The notes: generated by a model from the sequence alone, not told the origin. A stretch of 64,000 nucleotides of DNA from Palsa-504 sp963739135 (GCA_963739135.1 CAVTZG010000019.1:34544-98543), one strand, 5' to 3'; counted from the first letter of the stretch, positions 33,698 to 43,461 are shown. A program made the numbers and translations.

Positions 33698-34293
33698 CAG
33701 CTCACCCCCAGGCAGTCGCGCATCCGGATCAGCCCGTCACGGATCCTGGTCTTGATCGCGCCCAGCGTGACGTGCAGCAGCTCGGCCACCTGGCGGTAGC
33801 TGTTGCCGCCGTAGTAGGCCAGGGTGATCGATTCACGCTGGACGTCGGTCAGCCCGTCCAGGCAGCGCCGGACGCGCTCCCGGTCCAGGCTCGCTTCCAC
33901 CGCCTCGGCCACCTCATCGTGCGGGGGGCTGACATCGACTGTCCTGTGCTCGCGCTCAGCCGCGGCCGTGGTGGACCGGATACGGTCGATGGCGCGGCGG
34001 TGGGCGATGGTCGTCACCCAGGTCGCCGCGCCACCCATGGCCGGGTCGAACCGCGCGGCGGTCCGCCAGACCTCTAGAAGCACCTCCTGGGCCACTTCCT
34101 CAGACTGAGACGGATCGCGAAGAACCCTCCTGATCACGCCGTACACCGGGCCGACCATCCGGTCGTACAGCGCTTCGAACGCGGCCTGGTCGCCACGCGC
34201 CGCGTGGACGAGCAGGTCATCCAGGTCCTGCTCTCCCCTCCTATCCGTGGCCGCCGAGGCTAACCGAGACGCGTCCGAATCGTTCGGGTTCAT
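33697..34293 (-). CDS. sigK: ECF sigma factor SigK
   Basis: 198 aa. Region 2 (FEALYDRMVGPVYGVI...SEEVAQEVLLEVWRTA) and region 4 (LTDVQRESITLAYYGGNSYRQVAELL...KTRIRDGL) are intact. ATG at 34293 chosen: the SigK-type promoter ends only 7-8 bases upstream, implying a nearly leaderless mRNA. Pairs with RskA; likely controls itself and the DUF4331 unit. Confidence 0.88.
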   Translation of the reverse strand: MNPNDSDASRLASAATDRRGEQDLDDLLVHAARGDQAAFEALYDRMVGPVYGVIRRVLRDPSQSEEVAQEVLLEVWRTAARFDPAMGGAATWVTTIAHRRAIDRIRSTTAAAEREHRTVDVSPPHDEVAEAVEASLDRERVRRCLDGLTDVQRESITLAYYGGNSYRQVAELLHVTLGAIKTRIRDGLIRMRDCLGVS

Positions 34294-34300
34294 TAGGCAC

Positions 34301-34327
34301 CTTCGGGGCCGGGGCCGGATCGGATGG
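34301..34327 (-). promoter_or_regulatory. SigK-type autoregulatory promoter candidate
   Basis: On the minus strand ccatcc, 15 bases, ccgaag, close to the mycobacterial SigK consensus as I recall it (CCATCC / CCGAAT). A start point ~7 bases past the -10 falls at the sigK ATG. Confidence 0.55.
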
Positions 34328-34378
34328 GTGGTGAATAAAAAAATTCTAAAGAATCTGGGCCGCTTGTAGCCTGGTGCG

Positions 34379-36343
34379 GTGGCGGAGCCGGTGAAGATAT
34401 TTCGCAAACGGCTCATGAAGGCGATGACCGGACCCGGTTACGGGGCGGCCGTCCGGTTGCTGTGGGAGACCAGCCGCCCGCTTTCCGCCACAGTGGCAGG
34501 CTATGCGATCGCCGCCTCGGTGCTGCCCAACCTGGTGCTTATCGCGGCGGGCCGCCTGGTCGGCACGATTCCCGCCGCGGCCGGCCGCGGGCTGGCTTCG
34601 GCGGCCGGGCACCGCCTGATCGCCGCGCTGGCCGTCACGGGCGTCTTGTATGCCGCGGCTCTGATGCTGGGACCGGTGCAGTCGGCGGTCAGTTCGGTGG
34701 TGAAGTGGCGGCTGGTCTACCGCACCGAGGAACGGCTGATGACCGCGGTGTCCGGGCCGGCCGGCATCGCACACCTGGAAGACCCGAAGGTGCTCGACGA
34801 CCTGGCCCTGGCCCAGGGCCAGCTGACCGGCCAGATGCCGGCCGACGCGCCGATGACGCTGGCCCTGGTGGTGAGCAACCGGGCCAGCGGCCTGCTGGCC
34901 TGCGCCGTGCTGGCCACCTGGCGCTGGTGGCTGGGCCTGATCCTGCTGGTCATGTGGATGAGCATCCGCCGTCCGCAGCTGGCCCTGATCAGGGAGCAGG
35001 GCGCGCTGTACGCGGGGAGCTCCGAGGCGCTGCGGCGGGCCTGGTACCTGCAGCGGCTTGCGGCTGCGCCGGCCGTGGCCAAGGAGTCGCGGGTGTTCGG
35101 CCTGGGCGGCTGGCTGGTCGACCGGTACCGCCGCCAGTGGCTGCTCGGCATGGCCGCCCCGTGGGCCGCGCTGCGGCGGCTGGACCGGAAGGTCCTGGTT
35201 TTGGCCGTGCCGGTGCTGGCCGCGTTCGCGATCGCGGCCGGCTATCTCGGCCTGGCCGCCTACCGGCGCGAGATCGACCTGGGCACGCTGGCCGTCATGC
35301 TGCCCATGCTGGCCGCGACCACGCCGCTGGGCGATATCTCCTGGGACGACGTGGCCCTGTCCTGGATGCTGCAGGGGCTGCCCCGGGCGCGTGAGCTCGA
35401 GGCAGCGCTTAGTTTGCCGGGGCCCGACCTGGGGGGCGGTGTGGCGGCGGCCGGCCTGCCGGCCCGGGAGGTGCGGTTCGAGCAGGTGCGGTTCCGGTAC
35501 CCGGGCGCCGCGCAGGATGTGTTCGGCGGGCTGGACCTGGTGCTGCGGGCGGGCCGGTCGACGGCCCTGGTCGGCATCAACGGTGCGGGCAAGACCACGC
35601 TGGTCAAGCTGCTGGCCCGGCTGCATGATCCTTCCGGCGGCCGCATTATGGTCGACGGAACGGACCTGGCTTCGCTGGATCCGGCCGCCTGGCAGCGGCA
35701 GGTGGCGGTCGTCTTCCAGGACTTCGCGCGCTACCCGCTGTCGTTCGGCGAGAACGTCGGGTTCGGGGCGCCCTCGCAGCTGGACGATACGGCCGGGCTG
35801 GAGGCCGCCGCTTTGCGGGCCGGCGCGCTGGACGTGCTGGACGGTCTTCCGGGTGGCTGGGAGACCGTGCTGTCCCGCGGCTACGAGGGCGGCGTGGACC
35901 TGTCCGGCGGGCAGTGGCAGCGGGTCGCGCTGGCCCGGGCGCTGTTCGCGGTGCGGCACGGGGCCACGATCCTGGTCCTGGACGAGCCGACCGCCTGGCT
36001 GGACGCCCGCGGCGAGGCGGACTTCTTCGACCGGTTCCTGGACATCACCGAGGGCACCACCACGCTGATCATCTCGCACCGGTTCTCCACTGTCCGGCGC
36101 GCCGACCACATCTGCGTGCTGGACGGCGGGCGGGTGACCGAGCAGGGCGATCACGACGCGCTGATCGCGGCCGGGGACCGCTACGCAGAGCTGTTCGCGC
36201 TGCAGGCGGCGAGGTTCGCCGACTCCGCTGATGCCGCCGACTCCGCTGATGCCGCCGACTCCGCTGATGCCGCCGATTCCTCCGATGGCGCCGATTCCGC
36301 TGGTTCCGGGGATTCCTCCGATTCCGGGGAGCCTGAGTCGTGA
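34379..36343 (+). CDS. ABC exporter half-transporter 1 (membrane + ATPase)
   Basis: 654 aa. Membrane domain in residues 1-310, ATPase from about 360: Walker A NGAGKTTL, signature LSGGQWQR, Walker B ILVLDEPTAW. A tail of repeated SADAAD from a 12-bp-type repeat (about 36216-36300) is unlikely functional. GTG at 34379; internal ATGs at 34415 are alternatives. Pairs with the next gene to form a heterodimer. Confidence 0.85.
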   Translation: MAEPVKIFRKRLMKAMTGPGYGAAVRLLWETSRPLSATVAGYAIAASVLPNLVLIAAGRLVGTIPAAAGRGLASAAGHRLIAALAVTGVLYAAALMLGPVQSAVSSVVKWRLVYRTEERLMTAVSGPAGIAHLEDPKVLDDLALAQGQLTGQMPADAPMTLALVVSNRASGLLACAVLATWRWWLGLILLVMWMSIRRPQLALIREQGALYAGSSEALRRAWYLQRLAAAPAVAKESRVFGLGGWLVDRYRRQWLLGMAAPWAALRRLDRKVLVLAVPVLAAFAIAAGYLGLAAYRREIDLGTLAVMLPMLAATTPLGDISWDDVALSWMLQGLPRARELEAALSLPGPDLGGGVAAAGLPAREVRFEQVRFRYPGAAQDVFGGLDLVLRAGRSTALVGINGAGKTTLVKLLARLHDPSGGRIMVDGTDLASLDPAAWQRQVAVVFQDFARYPLSFGENVGFGAPSQLDDTAGLEAAALRAGALDVLDGLPGGWETVLSRGYEGGVDLSGGQWQRVALARALFAVRHGATILVLDEPTAWLDARGEADFFDRFLDITEGTTTLIISHRFSTVRRADHICVLDGGRVTEQGDHDALIAAGDRYAELFALQAARFADSADAADSADAADSADAADSSDGADSAGSGDSSDSGEPES

Positions 36344-38214
36344 GCGGGGCGCGGCTGCGGGTGTGGCGGGAGGTAGTGGCCTGGGGCTGGCGGGCCGCGC
36401 CGGGCTGGATGGCCTACACCGCGGCCCTGCTGGTGGGCAACGCCATCACCACGGTGCTGTACCCGGTCGGCCTGGCACTGCTTATCGATTCCGCGCTGAA
36501 GCACCAGCGCGACGGGGTGATCGGCGGCATCGCCGCCATCGCGGTGCTGTACACGGTGTCCTGGGCCCTGGCCATGCTGGCCGGCACCGCGGGGGCCATG
36601 CTGTCGGACCGGACCACGTTCTACCTGACCGCCCGCATCGCCGAGCAACTGCACGCGGTCAGCGGGGTGGATCACCTGGAGCGCCCCGCCTACCTCACCG
36701 AGCTGGAGCTGCTGCAGCAGAACCTGCGGCTGCTGGGCAACGGCCCGCGCCAGATCCTGCTGGTGATCCAGGTCCTGGTCCGGACGGTCGGCATCGTGAT
36801 CATCCTGACCGTGATCTACCCGCCGCTGGCCGTGCTGCCGCTGGCCGCGGTGGCCCCCATCACCGGGGAGCGGCTGTCGGTCTCTTTGCGGCAGCGGTCG
36901 GATGAGCGCCTCGCGCCCGACCGGCGGCTGGCCAACGAGCTGTTCGAGCTGGCCACCTCGGCCGGGTCGGCCAAGGAACTGCGGGTATTCGGCGCCGCCG
37001 GGACGCTGCGGGAGCGGCACCGCGCCCTGGCCCGGAAGATCAGCGCGGGCACCACGCGGGCCGCGGTGCTGGGCGGGGTGTTCGGCGCGGCCGGCTGGCT
37101 GGTGTTCGCGGCCGCGTTCGTGGCCGGGATCGCCGCCGTGGTGGTGCGCGCGGCGCACGGCGCGGCCGGCGTGGGCGAGGTGGTGCTGGCCGTCACACTG
37201 GTCCAGCGGGCCCAGCTGCAGGTCGGCCAGGCCGCAGCCGCCATCGGCCAGCTGCTGACGACGACGCGGACGGCGCGGCGGCTGCTGTGGCTGGAGGACT
37301 ACGCGGCGGCCGACCGTCGCGCGAGGCTGCGTTCCGATCTGGATGGCTCGGGGGCGGGCCGGGACGGCTCGGGGGCGGGCGGGCGGCTCGGGCCGGTTCG
37401 GCAGGCCAGGGAGCGTGGCCTGCGGAAGCCGCCGGCCGTGCTGCAGCGGGGCATCGCCTTGCGGGAGGTCAGCTTCGGCTACCCGCCAGACGGGGGGCTG
37501 GTGCTCGACCGGGTAGACGTGAACCTGCCGGCCGGGGCGGCGGTGGCCCTGGTCGGCGAGAACGGGGCAGGCAAGACGACCCTGGTCAAGCTGCTGACCG
37601 GCATGTACCAGCCCACGGCGGGCCAGGTGCTGCTCGACGGCGTGCCGCTGGCCGACTTCGACCTGGCCGCCTGGCGCGAGCGGACCGCGGCCACCTTCCA
37701 GGACTTCGTGCGGTTCGAGCTGCTGGCCGGGGAGACGGTCGGGGTGGGCGACCTGCCGCGGATCGACACCGGGCCGGCGCTGGCCGAGGCGCTGCACCGG
37801 GCCGACGCGACCACGGTCACCGACGCGCTGCCCGACGGCCTGGCCACCCGCCTGGGCCGGTCGTTCACCGGCGGGCAGGAGCTGTCCGGCGGCCAGTGGC
37901 AGCGGCTGGCGCTGGCCCGCGGGATGATGCGCGACCTGCCGCTGCTGCTCATCCTGGATGAGCCAACCGCCAGCCTGGACGCGATCACCGAGGCGGCCCT
38001 GTTCGAGCGCTATCTGTCGGCACGCAGGCTGGCTGGCCGGGCCGGCGCGATCACCCTGCTGGTTTCGCACCGCTTCTCCACGGTCCGGATGGCCGACCTG
38101 ATCGTCGTGCTGGACCAGGGCCGGATCGCCGCCAGCGGGGACCACGCCTCGCTGATCCGGGCGGGCGGCCTGTACGCGGAGCTTTACGAGCTCCAGGCGC
38201 GCGCCTACCGGTGA
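36340..38214 (+). CDS. ABC exporter half-transporter 2 (membrane + ATPase)
   Basis: 624 aa, GTG start overlapping the upstream stop (GTGA). Six-span membrane domain, then Walker A GENGAGKTTLVKLL, LSGGQWQRLALARG, LLLILDEPTASLD. A short DGSGAG repeat sits before the ATPase. Substrate unknown; no peptide-precursor gene seen nearby. Confidence 0.87.
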   Translation: MSGARLRVWREVVAWGWRAAPGWMAYTAALLVGNAITTVLYPVGLALLIDSALKHQRDGVIGGIAAIAVLYTVSWALAMLAGTAGAMLSDRTTFYLTARIAEQLHAVSGVDHLERPAYLTELELLQQNLRLLGNGPRQILLVIQVLVRTVGIVIILTVIYPPLAVLPLAAVAPITGERLSVSLRQRSDERLAPDRRLANELFELATSAGSAKELRVFGAAGTLRERHRALARKISAGTTRAAVLGGVFGAAGWLVFAAAFVAGIAAVVVRAAHGAAGVGEVVLAVTLVQRAQLQVGQAAAAIGQLLTTTRTARRLLWLEDYAAADRRARLRSDLDGSGAGRDGSGAGGRLGPVRQARERGLRKPPAVLQRGIALREVSFGYPPDGGLVLDRVDVNLPAGAAVALVGENGAGKTTLVKLLTGMYQPTAGQVLLDGVPLADFDLAAWRERTAATFQDFVRFELLAGETVGVGDLPRIDTGPALAEALHRADATTVTDALPDGLATRLGRSFTGGQELSGGQWQRLALARGMMRDLPLLLILDEPTASLDAITEAALFERYLSARRLAGRAGAITLLVSHRFSTVRMADLIVVLDQGRIAASGDHASLIRAGGLYAELYELQARAYR

Positions 38215-38263
38215 AATGCCCCGCGCATCCCTGCCTTCACCAAAACTTTCATGATCGAATTAA

Positions 38264-38300
38264 CGTGGGCCTTACCCCCTGGGGGTAGTTTCGGCCCACG
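38264..38300. promoter_or_regulatory. Nested palindrome: CsoR-like box inside a hairpin
   Basis: Outer stem cgtgggcc / ggcccacg encloses taccccctgggggta (38273-38287), which fits TACCCC-N3-GGGGTA, the layout of CsoR copper-repressor operators. It lies between convergent genes with no copper gene in view, so a terminator-like hairpin is the plainer reading. Confidence 0.4.
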
Positions 38301-38439
38301 ATGACGGCGCGGTACCGCGCCCATCCGGCGGCTGCTACCTGAATGGCGCCCCAGATTGACCGGCCGGCCGGCTGGCGGGCACTCCGCGACAGGCCAGATC
38401 GCCACTAGCGGGCCACGCGGGACAGCACGAGATGGACGG

Positions 38440-39828
38440 CTACCACGAGGTCTCGCCACTGTGGGTCTCGTGGTGCTGGGCCTCGCTGCCGTTGGCTTCG
38501 CCGCCCTGGGCCTGGTGGTTCTCGGTCTCGCTGCCCTGGACCTGGTGGTCCTGGACCTGGTGGTTCTCGGTCTCGCTGCCCTGGACCTGGTGGTCCTGGG
38601 TCCCGGGGTGCTGGGTCTCGGGGTGCTGGGTCTCGGGGTGCTGGGTCTCGGGGTGCTGGGTCTCGGGGTGCTGGGTCTCGGGGTGCTGGCTGTCGCGGGC
38701 CAGCAGGGCGGAGACGGCGGCGCGCATGGCTTTCAGGCCCGCGCCGCGGGGGACCTTGAGCGAGACGTAGGCGGCGGCGCCGGCCGGGATGGGCAGCCAG
38801 AAGTTGACCAGGCGCCAGCCGAGGACGCCGAGCGTGGCCACGCTGCGGGTGACGCCGAAGCTGATCAGCAGCAGCGGCGCCACCGAATCGATGACGCCAA
38901 GCCCGGCGGGTGTGATCGGCAGCACGCCGGCCACGTTGGCGATCCCGTAGGCGGCGAACAGCTCGACCGGGTTGACGAAACGGCCGAACGCGGCCACGAA
39001 ACACCACAGCGACGCGGCGTCAAGCAGCCAGTTGAGCGAGGCCCAGGTCAACGAGAGAACCAGGGTGCGCCGGTCGCGGGCCAGCGCGGACAGGGAGTTC
39101 CCGGCCTCGCGGATGCCCCGTTCCAGGCTGTCGGCGGTCAAGCCGGGGATCCGGTTCCCGAGGGCGCGCAGGATCCGGGAGGCGCGCTCGCTCTGCCTGG
39201 TGATGCCGAAGGCCAGGATCCCGATCGCGAGCAGCACCAGGGCGCCGATGACGGCCACGGTCACGTAGATCGGGTGGAAGCCCGCCAGCGGGATGGAGAT
39301 GACCAGGGACAGCCAGAGCAGGACGTTCAGCACCACGGTCGAGCCCAGGCCCTTGGTGGCCATCATCACCGCGGCGTCGCGGCCCTTGATGCCCTCGGCG
39401 GTGAACAGGCGGTAGCCGATCCCGGCACTGCCCAGCGTGCCGGCCGGGATGACGTGCGCGACCGCCGCGGCGGCCAGGTCAATGCGGAACAGCCGGGACA
39501 GGCCAGGGTTGTGCGAGCCAGGCGGCAGCACGGCCTGGGTCAGCAGGCCGTAGCAGAACAGCGACAGGCCCTCCAGCACCAACCCCGCGATCAGCCAGAA
39601 GGGGTTCACCCGGCCGAGCAGGTACAGGTCCTTGCTGGCCCCGACCAGCTCCGGCACTACCAGATACTCGATGACCAGCAGCAGGACGAAGATAACCACG
39701 CCGCGGCGCAGCGGCTTGACCAGGAACGGCAGCCAGGTCCGCAATCGGCTGAACCAGCCGCTTCGCCGGGCAGCCTGCGGACCGGGCTCGCCGCTGGCCT
39801 GGCCCCCGTCCGTCCGGTCGGTCCGCAT
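38440..39828 (-). CDS. Flippase-like integral membrane protein (LPG-synthase transmembrane family)
   Basis: 462 aa. Eight or so membrane spans, with PAGTLGSAGIGYRLF and LPITPAGLGVIDSVAPLL as in the lysylphosphatidylglycerol synthase TM/UPF0104 family; no C-terminal aminoacyl-transfer domain. The last ~90 residues are hydrophilic repeats (QHPET, then HQVQ) encoded by 15-bp units. ATG at 39828 with AGGAGG upstream. Confidence 0.83.
   Translation of the reverse strand: MRTDRTDGGQASGEPGPQAARRSGWFSRLRTWLPFLVKPLRRGVVIFVLLLVIEYLVVPELVGASKDLYLLGRVNPFWLIAGLVLEGLSLFCYGLLTQAVLPPGSHNPGLSRLFRIDLAAAAVAHVIPAGTLGSAGIGYRLFTAEGIKGRDAAVMMATKGLGSTVVLNVLLWLSLVISIPLAGFHPIYVTVAVIGALVLLAIGILAFGITRQSERASRILRALGNRIPGLTADSLERGIREAGNSLSALARDRRTLVLSLTWASLNWLLDAASLWCFVAAFGRFVNPVELFAAYGIANVAGVLPITPAGLGVIDSVAPLLLISFGVTRSVATLGVLGWRLVNFWLPIPAGAAAYVSLKVPRGAGLKAMRAAVSALLARDSQHPETQHPETQHPETQHPETQHPETQHPGTQDHQVQGSETENHQVQDHQVQGSETENHQAQGGEANGSEAQHHETHSGETSW
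38596..38685. repeat. 15-bp tandem repeat in the flippase tail
   Basis: Six units of ctgggtctcggggtg (first one with a c), encoding QHPET on the minus strand. A second, longer-period repeat continues to about 38480. Confidence 0.9.
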
Positions 39829-39927
39829 ATGACACCTCCTACCCGGCAGGCCGGCAAGAACCCGCCTCGCGCGTAACCGCCTGTCCCGCGCGTTATCCTG
39901 CGACCGAACCCCGGGAAGGGAGCGGTC

Positions 39928-40860
39928 GTGACTGACGCGGCACGTGCGGCTCGTTCGATGTGGACCTTGTTCGAGCCGGTCCACGCGGTCACCTACTTCG
40001 CGCCACAGGCCCGCGCGGCCTTCGAGCAGGCGGGGCTGCGGGGATTCTGGCGGGGTTACTTCGCGGGCCGGTCAGCGCCGCTCGGACCGGTGAGCGCGGC
40101 GGTGGTCGGCGCGTCGTTCTTCAATTTCGCGCCCGGCATGGTGGCCCGGGCCATCCCCGGGGTGTGGGAGCTGATCTCCCCCGAAGAGGCGCTGCGGGCG
40201 CGGGTGGCGGGTGCATGCCAGGCGCTGGGCGGCCTGCTGGCCGGGCAGGAAGCGGCGGCTGAGGCGGCGGCCGGCCTGCTGTGGCGGGCGGTCGGGGAAC
40301 TGGACTGCGCGGGCCGGGTGCTGGCCGCGGCCAACGTTGCGCTGGCCGCCGCCGACGACAGCCCGGGCGGCCTGGACGGCCCGGACGGCCCGGACAGTCC
40401 GGGCGGCCTGGACGGCCCGGCCGACTTGGACGTTCTGGCCCGGCTGTGGCAGGCGGCCACCGTGCTGCGGGAGCACCGCGGCGACGGGCACTGGGCCGCG
40501 CTGGCCGCGGCGGACATCGACGGCTGCGAGGCCGTCGTCCTGCGCTGCGGTCTGGACCTGCGGCGGGAAGACCTCCAGCCGATCCGGGGCTGGACCGACG
40601 AGGAGTGGGATGCCGCGCGAGACCGGCTGGCCGACCGGGGCTGGATGAGCCCGGACGGCACGCTGACCAGCGCGGGCCGGGAGGCGCACGCCGCGGTGGA
40701 AGCCGCCACCGACCGGGCCGCGGCCCGGCCCTGGGCCCGGCTCGGCGCCGAGGCCACCGGAGAACTCGCCGCGGCGCTCCTGCCGCTGGCGCGGGCCTGC
40801 GGGAGCGTCGTCCCCTACCCCAGCCCCATCGGCGTGCCCGCGCCCGGTTCGGCGGGCTGA
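39928..40860 (+). CDS. SCO6745-family protein
   Basis: 310 aa. N-terminal RSMWTLFEPVHAVTYFAPQARAAF is typical of this actinobacterial family; the C-terminal half contains a winged-helix-like region (WTDEEWDAARDRLADRGWMS). A glycine/aspartate repeat (GLDGPDGPDSPGGLDGP) occupies the middle. GTG at 39928 with GGGAGC nine bases upstream. Role uncertain. Confidence 0.75.
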   Translation: MTDAARAARSMWTLFEPVHAVTYFAPQARAAFEQAGLRGFWRGYFAGRSAPLGPVSAAVVGASFFNFAPGMVARAIPGVWELISPEEALRARVAGACQALGGLLAGQEAAAEAAAGLLWRAVGELDCAGRVLAAANVALAAADDSPGGLDGPDGPDSPGGLDGPADLDVLARLWQAATVLREHRGDGHWAALAAADIDGCEAVVLRCGLDLRREDLQPIRGWTDEEWDAARDRLADRGWMSPDGTLTSAGREAHAAVEAATDRAAARPWARLGAEATGELAAALLPLARACGSVVPYPSPIGVPAPGSAG

Positions 40861-40908
40861 CCCGGCGCCCTCACCCGCCGGGTCAGCCTGCCGCGATTGA
40901 GGCGGCGG

Positions 40909-41686
40909 TCAGGGCCAGCGCGGCCCTAACCCCTGCCGCGGGATACTCCAGGCCGCCGCGCGGCCTGCCGGCCCGGCCCGGTTGAATCCCGGACTCAAGT
41001 CGGGCAGGCCGCCGCGGCCCAGGCCCCCGGCGCCCGGGAAGCTCAGCAGCCGCTCGCTCCAGACCGTCAGCGCGATCGTGTCGGTCGGGCAGGCGAGCAG
41101 GCGGTGCCGGTCGCGCAGGGCCAGCACGAGGTACAGGGCGGTATGCTCGTCGGCCTCGTCCCGGCGCGCCGCGCGCAGCAGCAGATCACACGCGGCATCC
41201 AGGTCGTCCGGGTCGGGCGGCTCGGCGCCCGGCCACGGGTCGCGGTACCTGTCGTAGCTCAGCCGCCCCAAGCGTCAGCGCCACGTCCGGCCAGGCCGGA
41301 TCGCCGGGCGGCAACCAGTAGAGCAGCGCGGCAGTCACCGCGATGGCCTCGTTGCGGTCGGCGCGGACGGCCGCGACCGCCGCGGTGCCGGTCTTGTCCG
41401 ACTGCGCCGCGGCGAGCGCGATCCGGTGCTCGAGCAGGCTGGCCAGCAGGGCCCGGGCTTCGGCGACGAGCCGGGATCCGTCGGCCGCGGCCACCCGCAG
41501 CATGACGGCCAGGGCGGCCCGGGCGTGGTCGATGGCCGCGTCGAGATCCGCGCCGCGCAGCGCCGCGGGCTCCGCGGGCTCCGCGGCACCGTGTCCTGGC
41601 CTTCCCCCCAGACAAGCCAGGTGGCGGCTGGCTCCGTCAGGGTTATAGGCAGCCGCCACCTGGGTCCCGAACGTCACGGACATCAT
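40909..41686 (-). pseudogene. TPR-like helical-repeat protein, single frameshift
   Basis: One protein split across frames. The first piece (from 41686) reads ...LLYWLPPGDPAWPDVALTLG, then the sense continues at about 41271 in another frame as GRLSYDRYRDPWPGAEPP and CDLLLRAARRDEADEHTALYL. Removing one G from a run of four near 41268 restores the join. Resembles helical repeats found in CHAT/TPR proteins of actinomycetes. Either a real single-base inactivation or a sequencing error. Confidence 0.72.
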
Positions 41687-42151
41687 GGCCGTGACTCGCT
41701 TCTTGAATTGCTGTATTCAACCGGCGAATTCATGTCCCCCCCACGGGCTAAGATCCATTGACCGGTTATCGCCCGCGCTGCGAGCGGAAATCATGCCCGG
41801 CTAAATACGCGGCATCGACCGACCACGGAAATTGCGCAGATCTGTATGCCGCGCAGCCGCCCCGGCCAGGCATCGAGGCGTGACCAGCCGTCCCCGGCGG
41901 GAACCGGAGGACGCACGCGCACGTGCTGGCGATGCGGTTGGGCATCACCCTGACCCTAAGTCGTATACATCCCGCATGACCCTCCCGCCGACCCGGGTCA
42001 TTGCGTCGCGGTCTCCCCCCGCGACGGCTCCTGCCCAGGCCCCGGCGGCTCCTCCCCTCATCCGCCCTTTCATGACCGATTCGGGCCTACCAGGCCCGGA
42101 CCTCACGAGCACCGCGATCGAGCTTAGTGTAGCTAGATAAACGATGTCCAT
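41687..42151. other. Intergenic, relatively AT-rich, no gene recognised
   Basis: 465 bases with local AT-rich patches (around 41700-41765 and 42120-42180). It holds one copy of a 16-bp direct repeat (42128-42143). Short frames present have no supporting signals. Confidence 0.6.
42128..42143. repeat. 16-bp direct repeat, copy A
   Basis: tgtagctagataaacg, matched 13 of 16 by tgtagctaagtaaacc at 43446-43461. The two flank the HExxH gene. Confidence 0.6.
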
Positions 42152-43321
42152 CTATGCAGGATTTACTTCCATAAATATCTGGTGGCGTATCAGCACCGCT
42201 AACATCGCTGGCCCGGTTCCGGCCACGCCGCGGACCAGATTCGCGGCGGCCGCCGCGAACGCCCCGGCCGACGGGTAGGCGGCGCACGCGGCGCTCCAGC
42301 GAGTGCGCAGCGCGGTGACGATCTCTTCGGGCAACTCCCGCGCCGCGTCCCCGCCGGCCAGCACCTCCAGCGGCCCCAGCACGTACACCTCGGCCAGGGT
42401 GGGCAGGTCAACGAACTCGGGCGCCGGATCGGAGCCGCCCGGCAGCCGGGTGGCCCGCTCGATCAGCCCGGCCCCGAGCTGCCAGACCGCGTCCCCTTCC
42501 CCGGCCAGGATGCCCTCGACGGCGGCGAGTATCTCCACCGCCATCGCGTACGACTCGGCGACCAGCAGCCCGGCCCCGAACTCCGCGGGGCTGGGCGCCA
42601 GCGGGCCCAGCCGGGCCAGCGCGCTGAGATGGTCGAGGTGCGCGCCCTCGTGGACGCCGCGCCAGATCTGCTGGGCTAGCGCCGAGGCGGTGGATGGCAC
42701 CTCGGCCACCGCGGTGCCCGGACCGGGCAGCCCGGGCAGGCACATCCAGGTCCGCCGGGCCAGCCACCGGTTCACCTGCAGGGGAACGGTGACATGTGCG
42801 TCGCTCGGCGAGGGCCGGTACCGGACACCCCAGGCCAGCTGCCGGGCGCTCCGCAACGGGCAGGGCGGGCGCCACGGCAGCCCGCCGGCCGTGATCATGA
42901 GCAGCTTGCCGAAACAGGCCAGCAGTTCGGCCGCCTGCCAGGCGATCTGCCTGACGCCGCGGACCGGCCCGCTGACCGGGCGCGCGTCCGGGTACCACGG
43001 CGGCACCGGCCCGGCGAACTGCCTGAGCTGCCGCAGCCGGGCGGCATGCTGCCCGGCGGAGATGACCGGCGTGTCCCGGACCACCTCGTCAAGACCGCCG
43101 AACGCGCGGGTCGCCTTGGGCCCGGCTGAGCCGTCGAGCGCGAGGCAGCCGACGGCGACGTCGGCCCAGCCCCGCACGATCCACGCGGCGGCTTCCACGT
43201 TCGGGGCTGGCACCTTGACCGCCGCGGAGGCTGCGGCGATCGCCCACGCATGCGCGTCTGGCGCCGCGACATGCGTCGGCCCAGGGGCTGCGGCCCCCGG
43301 GCCGAGCATCTCACTACCCAT
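42152..43321 (-). CDS. Uncharacterised protein with HExxH metallopeptidase-like motif
   Basis: 389 aa. WRGVHEGAHLDHL gives H224-E225-x2-H228, and E256 lies 28 residues later in VAESYAMAVE, the spacing of gluzincin-type zinc peptidases. No signal peptide or membrane span. Divergent from the HTH/TPR gene across 214 bases. No family recognised; a regulated intracellular peptidase is the natural hypothesis. Confidence 0.7.
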   Translation of the reverse strand: MGSEMLGPGAAAPGPTHVAAPDAHAWAIAAASAAVKVPAPNVEAAAWIVRGWADVAVGCLALDGSAGPKATRAFGGLDEVVRDTPVISAGQHAARLRQLRQFAGPVPPWYPDARPVSGPVRGVRQIAWQAAELLACFGKLLMITAGGLPWRPPCPLRSARQLAWGVRYRPSPSDAHVTVPLQVNRWLARRTWMCLPGLPGPGTAVAEVPSTASALAQQIWRGVHEGAHLDHLSALARLGPLAPSPAEFGAGLLVAESYAMAVEILAAVEGILAGEGDAVWQLGAGLIERATRLPGGSDPAPEFVDLPTLAEVYVLGPLEVLAGGDAARELPEEIVTALRTRWSAACAAYPSAGAFAAAAANLVRGVAGTGPAMLAVLIRHQIFMEVNPA

Positions 43322-43445
43322 CCCGCATGAACACGGCTCCGAATCTAGGTGAGGGCCCCTGATGGTGAACGGGGCTCAGCAGCCTTCGCGCCCGCTCGCG
43401 AATCTGGACTCATTACCCAAACCAATATGAAGGAATCATAGAAAC

Positions 43446-43461
43446 TGTAGCTAAGTAAACC
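43446..43461. repeat. 16-bp direct repeat, copy B
   Basis: tgtagctaagtaaacc in the AT-rich divergent promoter region (43322-43535) between the HExxH and HTH/TPR genes; partner of 42128-42143. Could be an operator. Confidence 0.6.

Noticed and set aside
34346..36154. Long minus-strand frame opposite the first ABC exporter gene
   Set aside because: Low-complexity Gln/Pro/Arg translation, antisense to clear Walker motifs.
38596..38685. Possible CRISPR array
   Set aside because: 15-bp units are contiguous without spacers and encode an in-frame protein tail.
41945..42151. 68-codon minus-strand frame
   Set aside because: No ribosome-binding site or homology; begins at the HExxH gene's stop.
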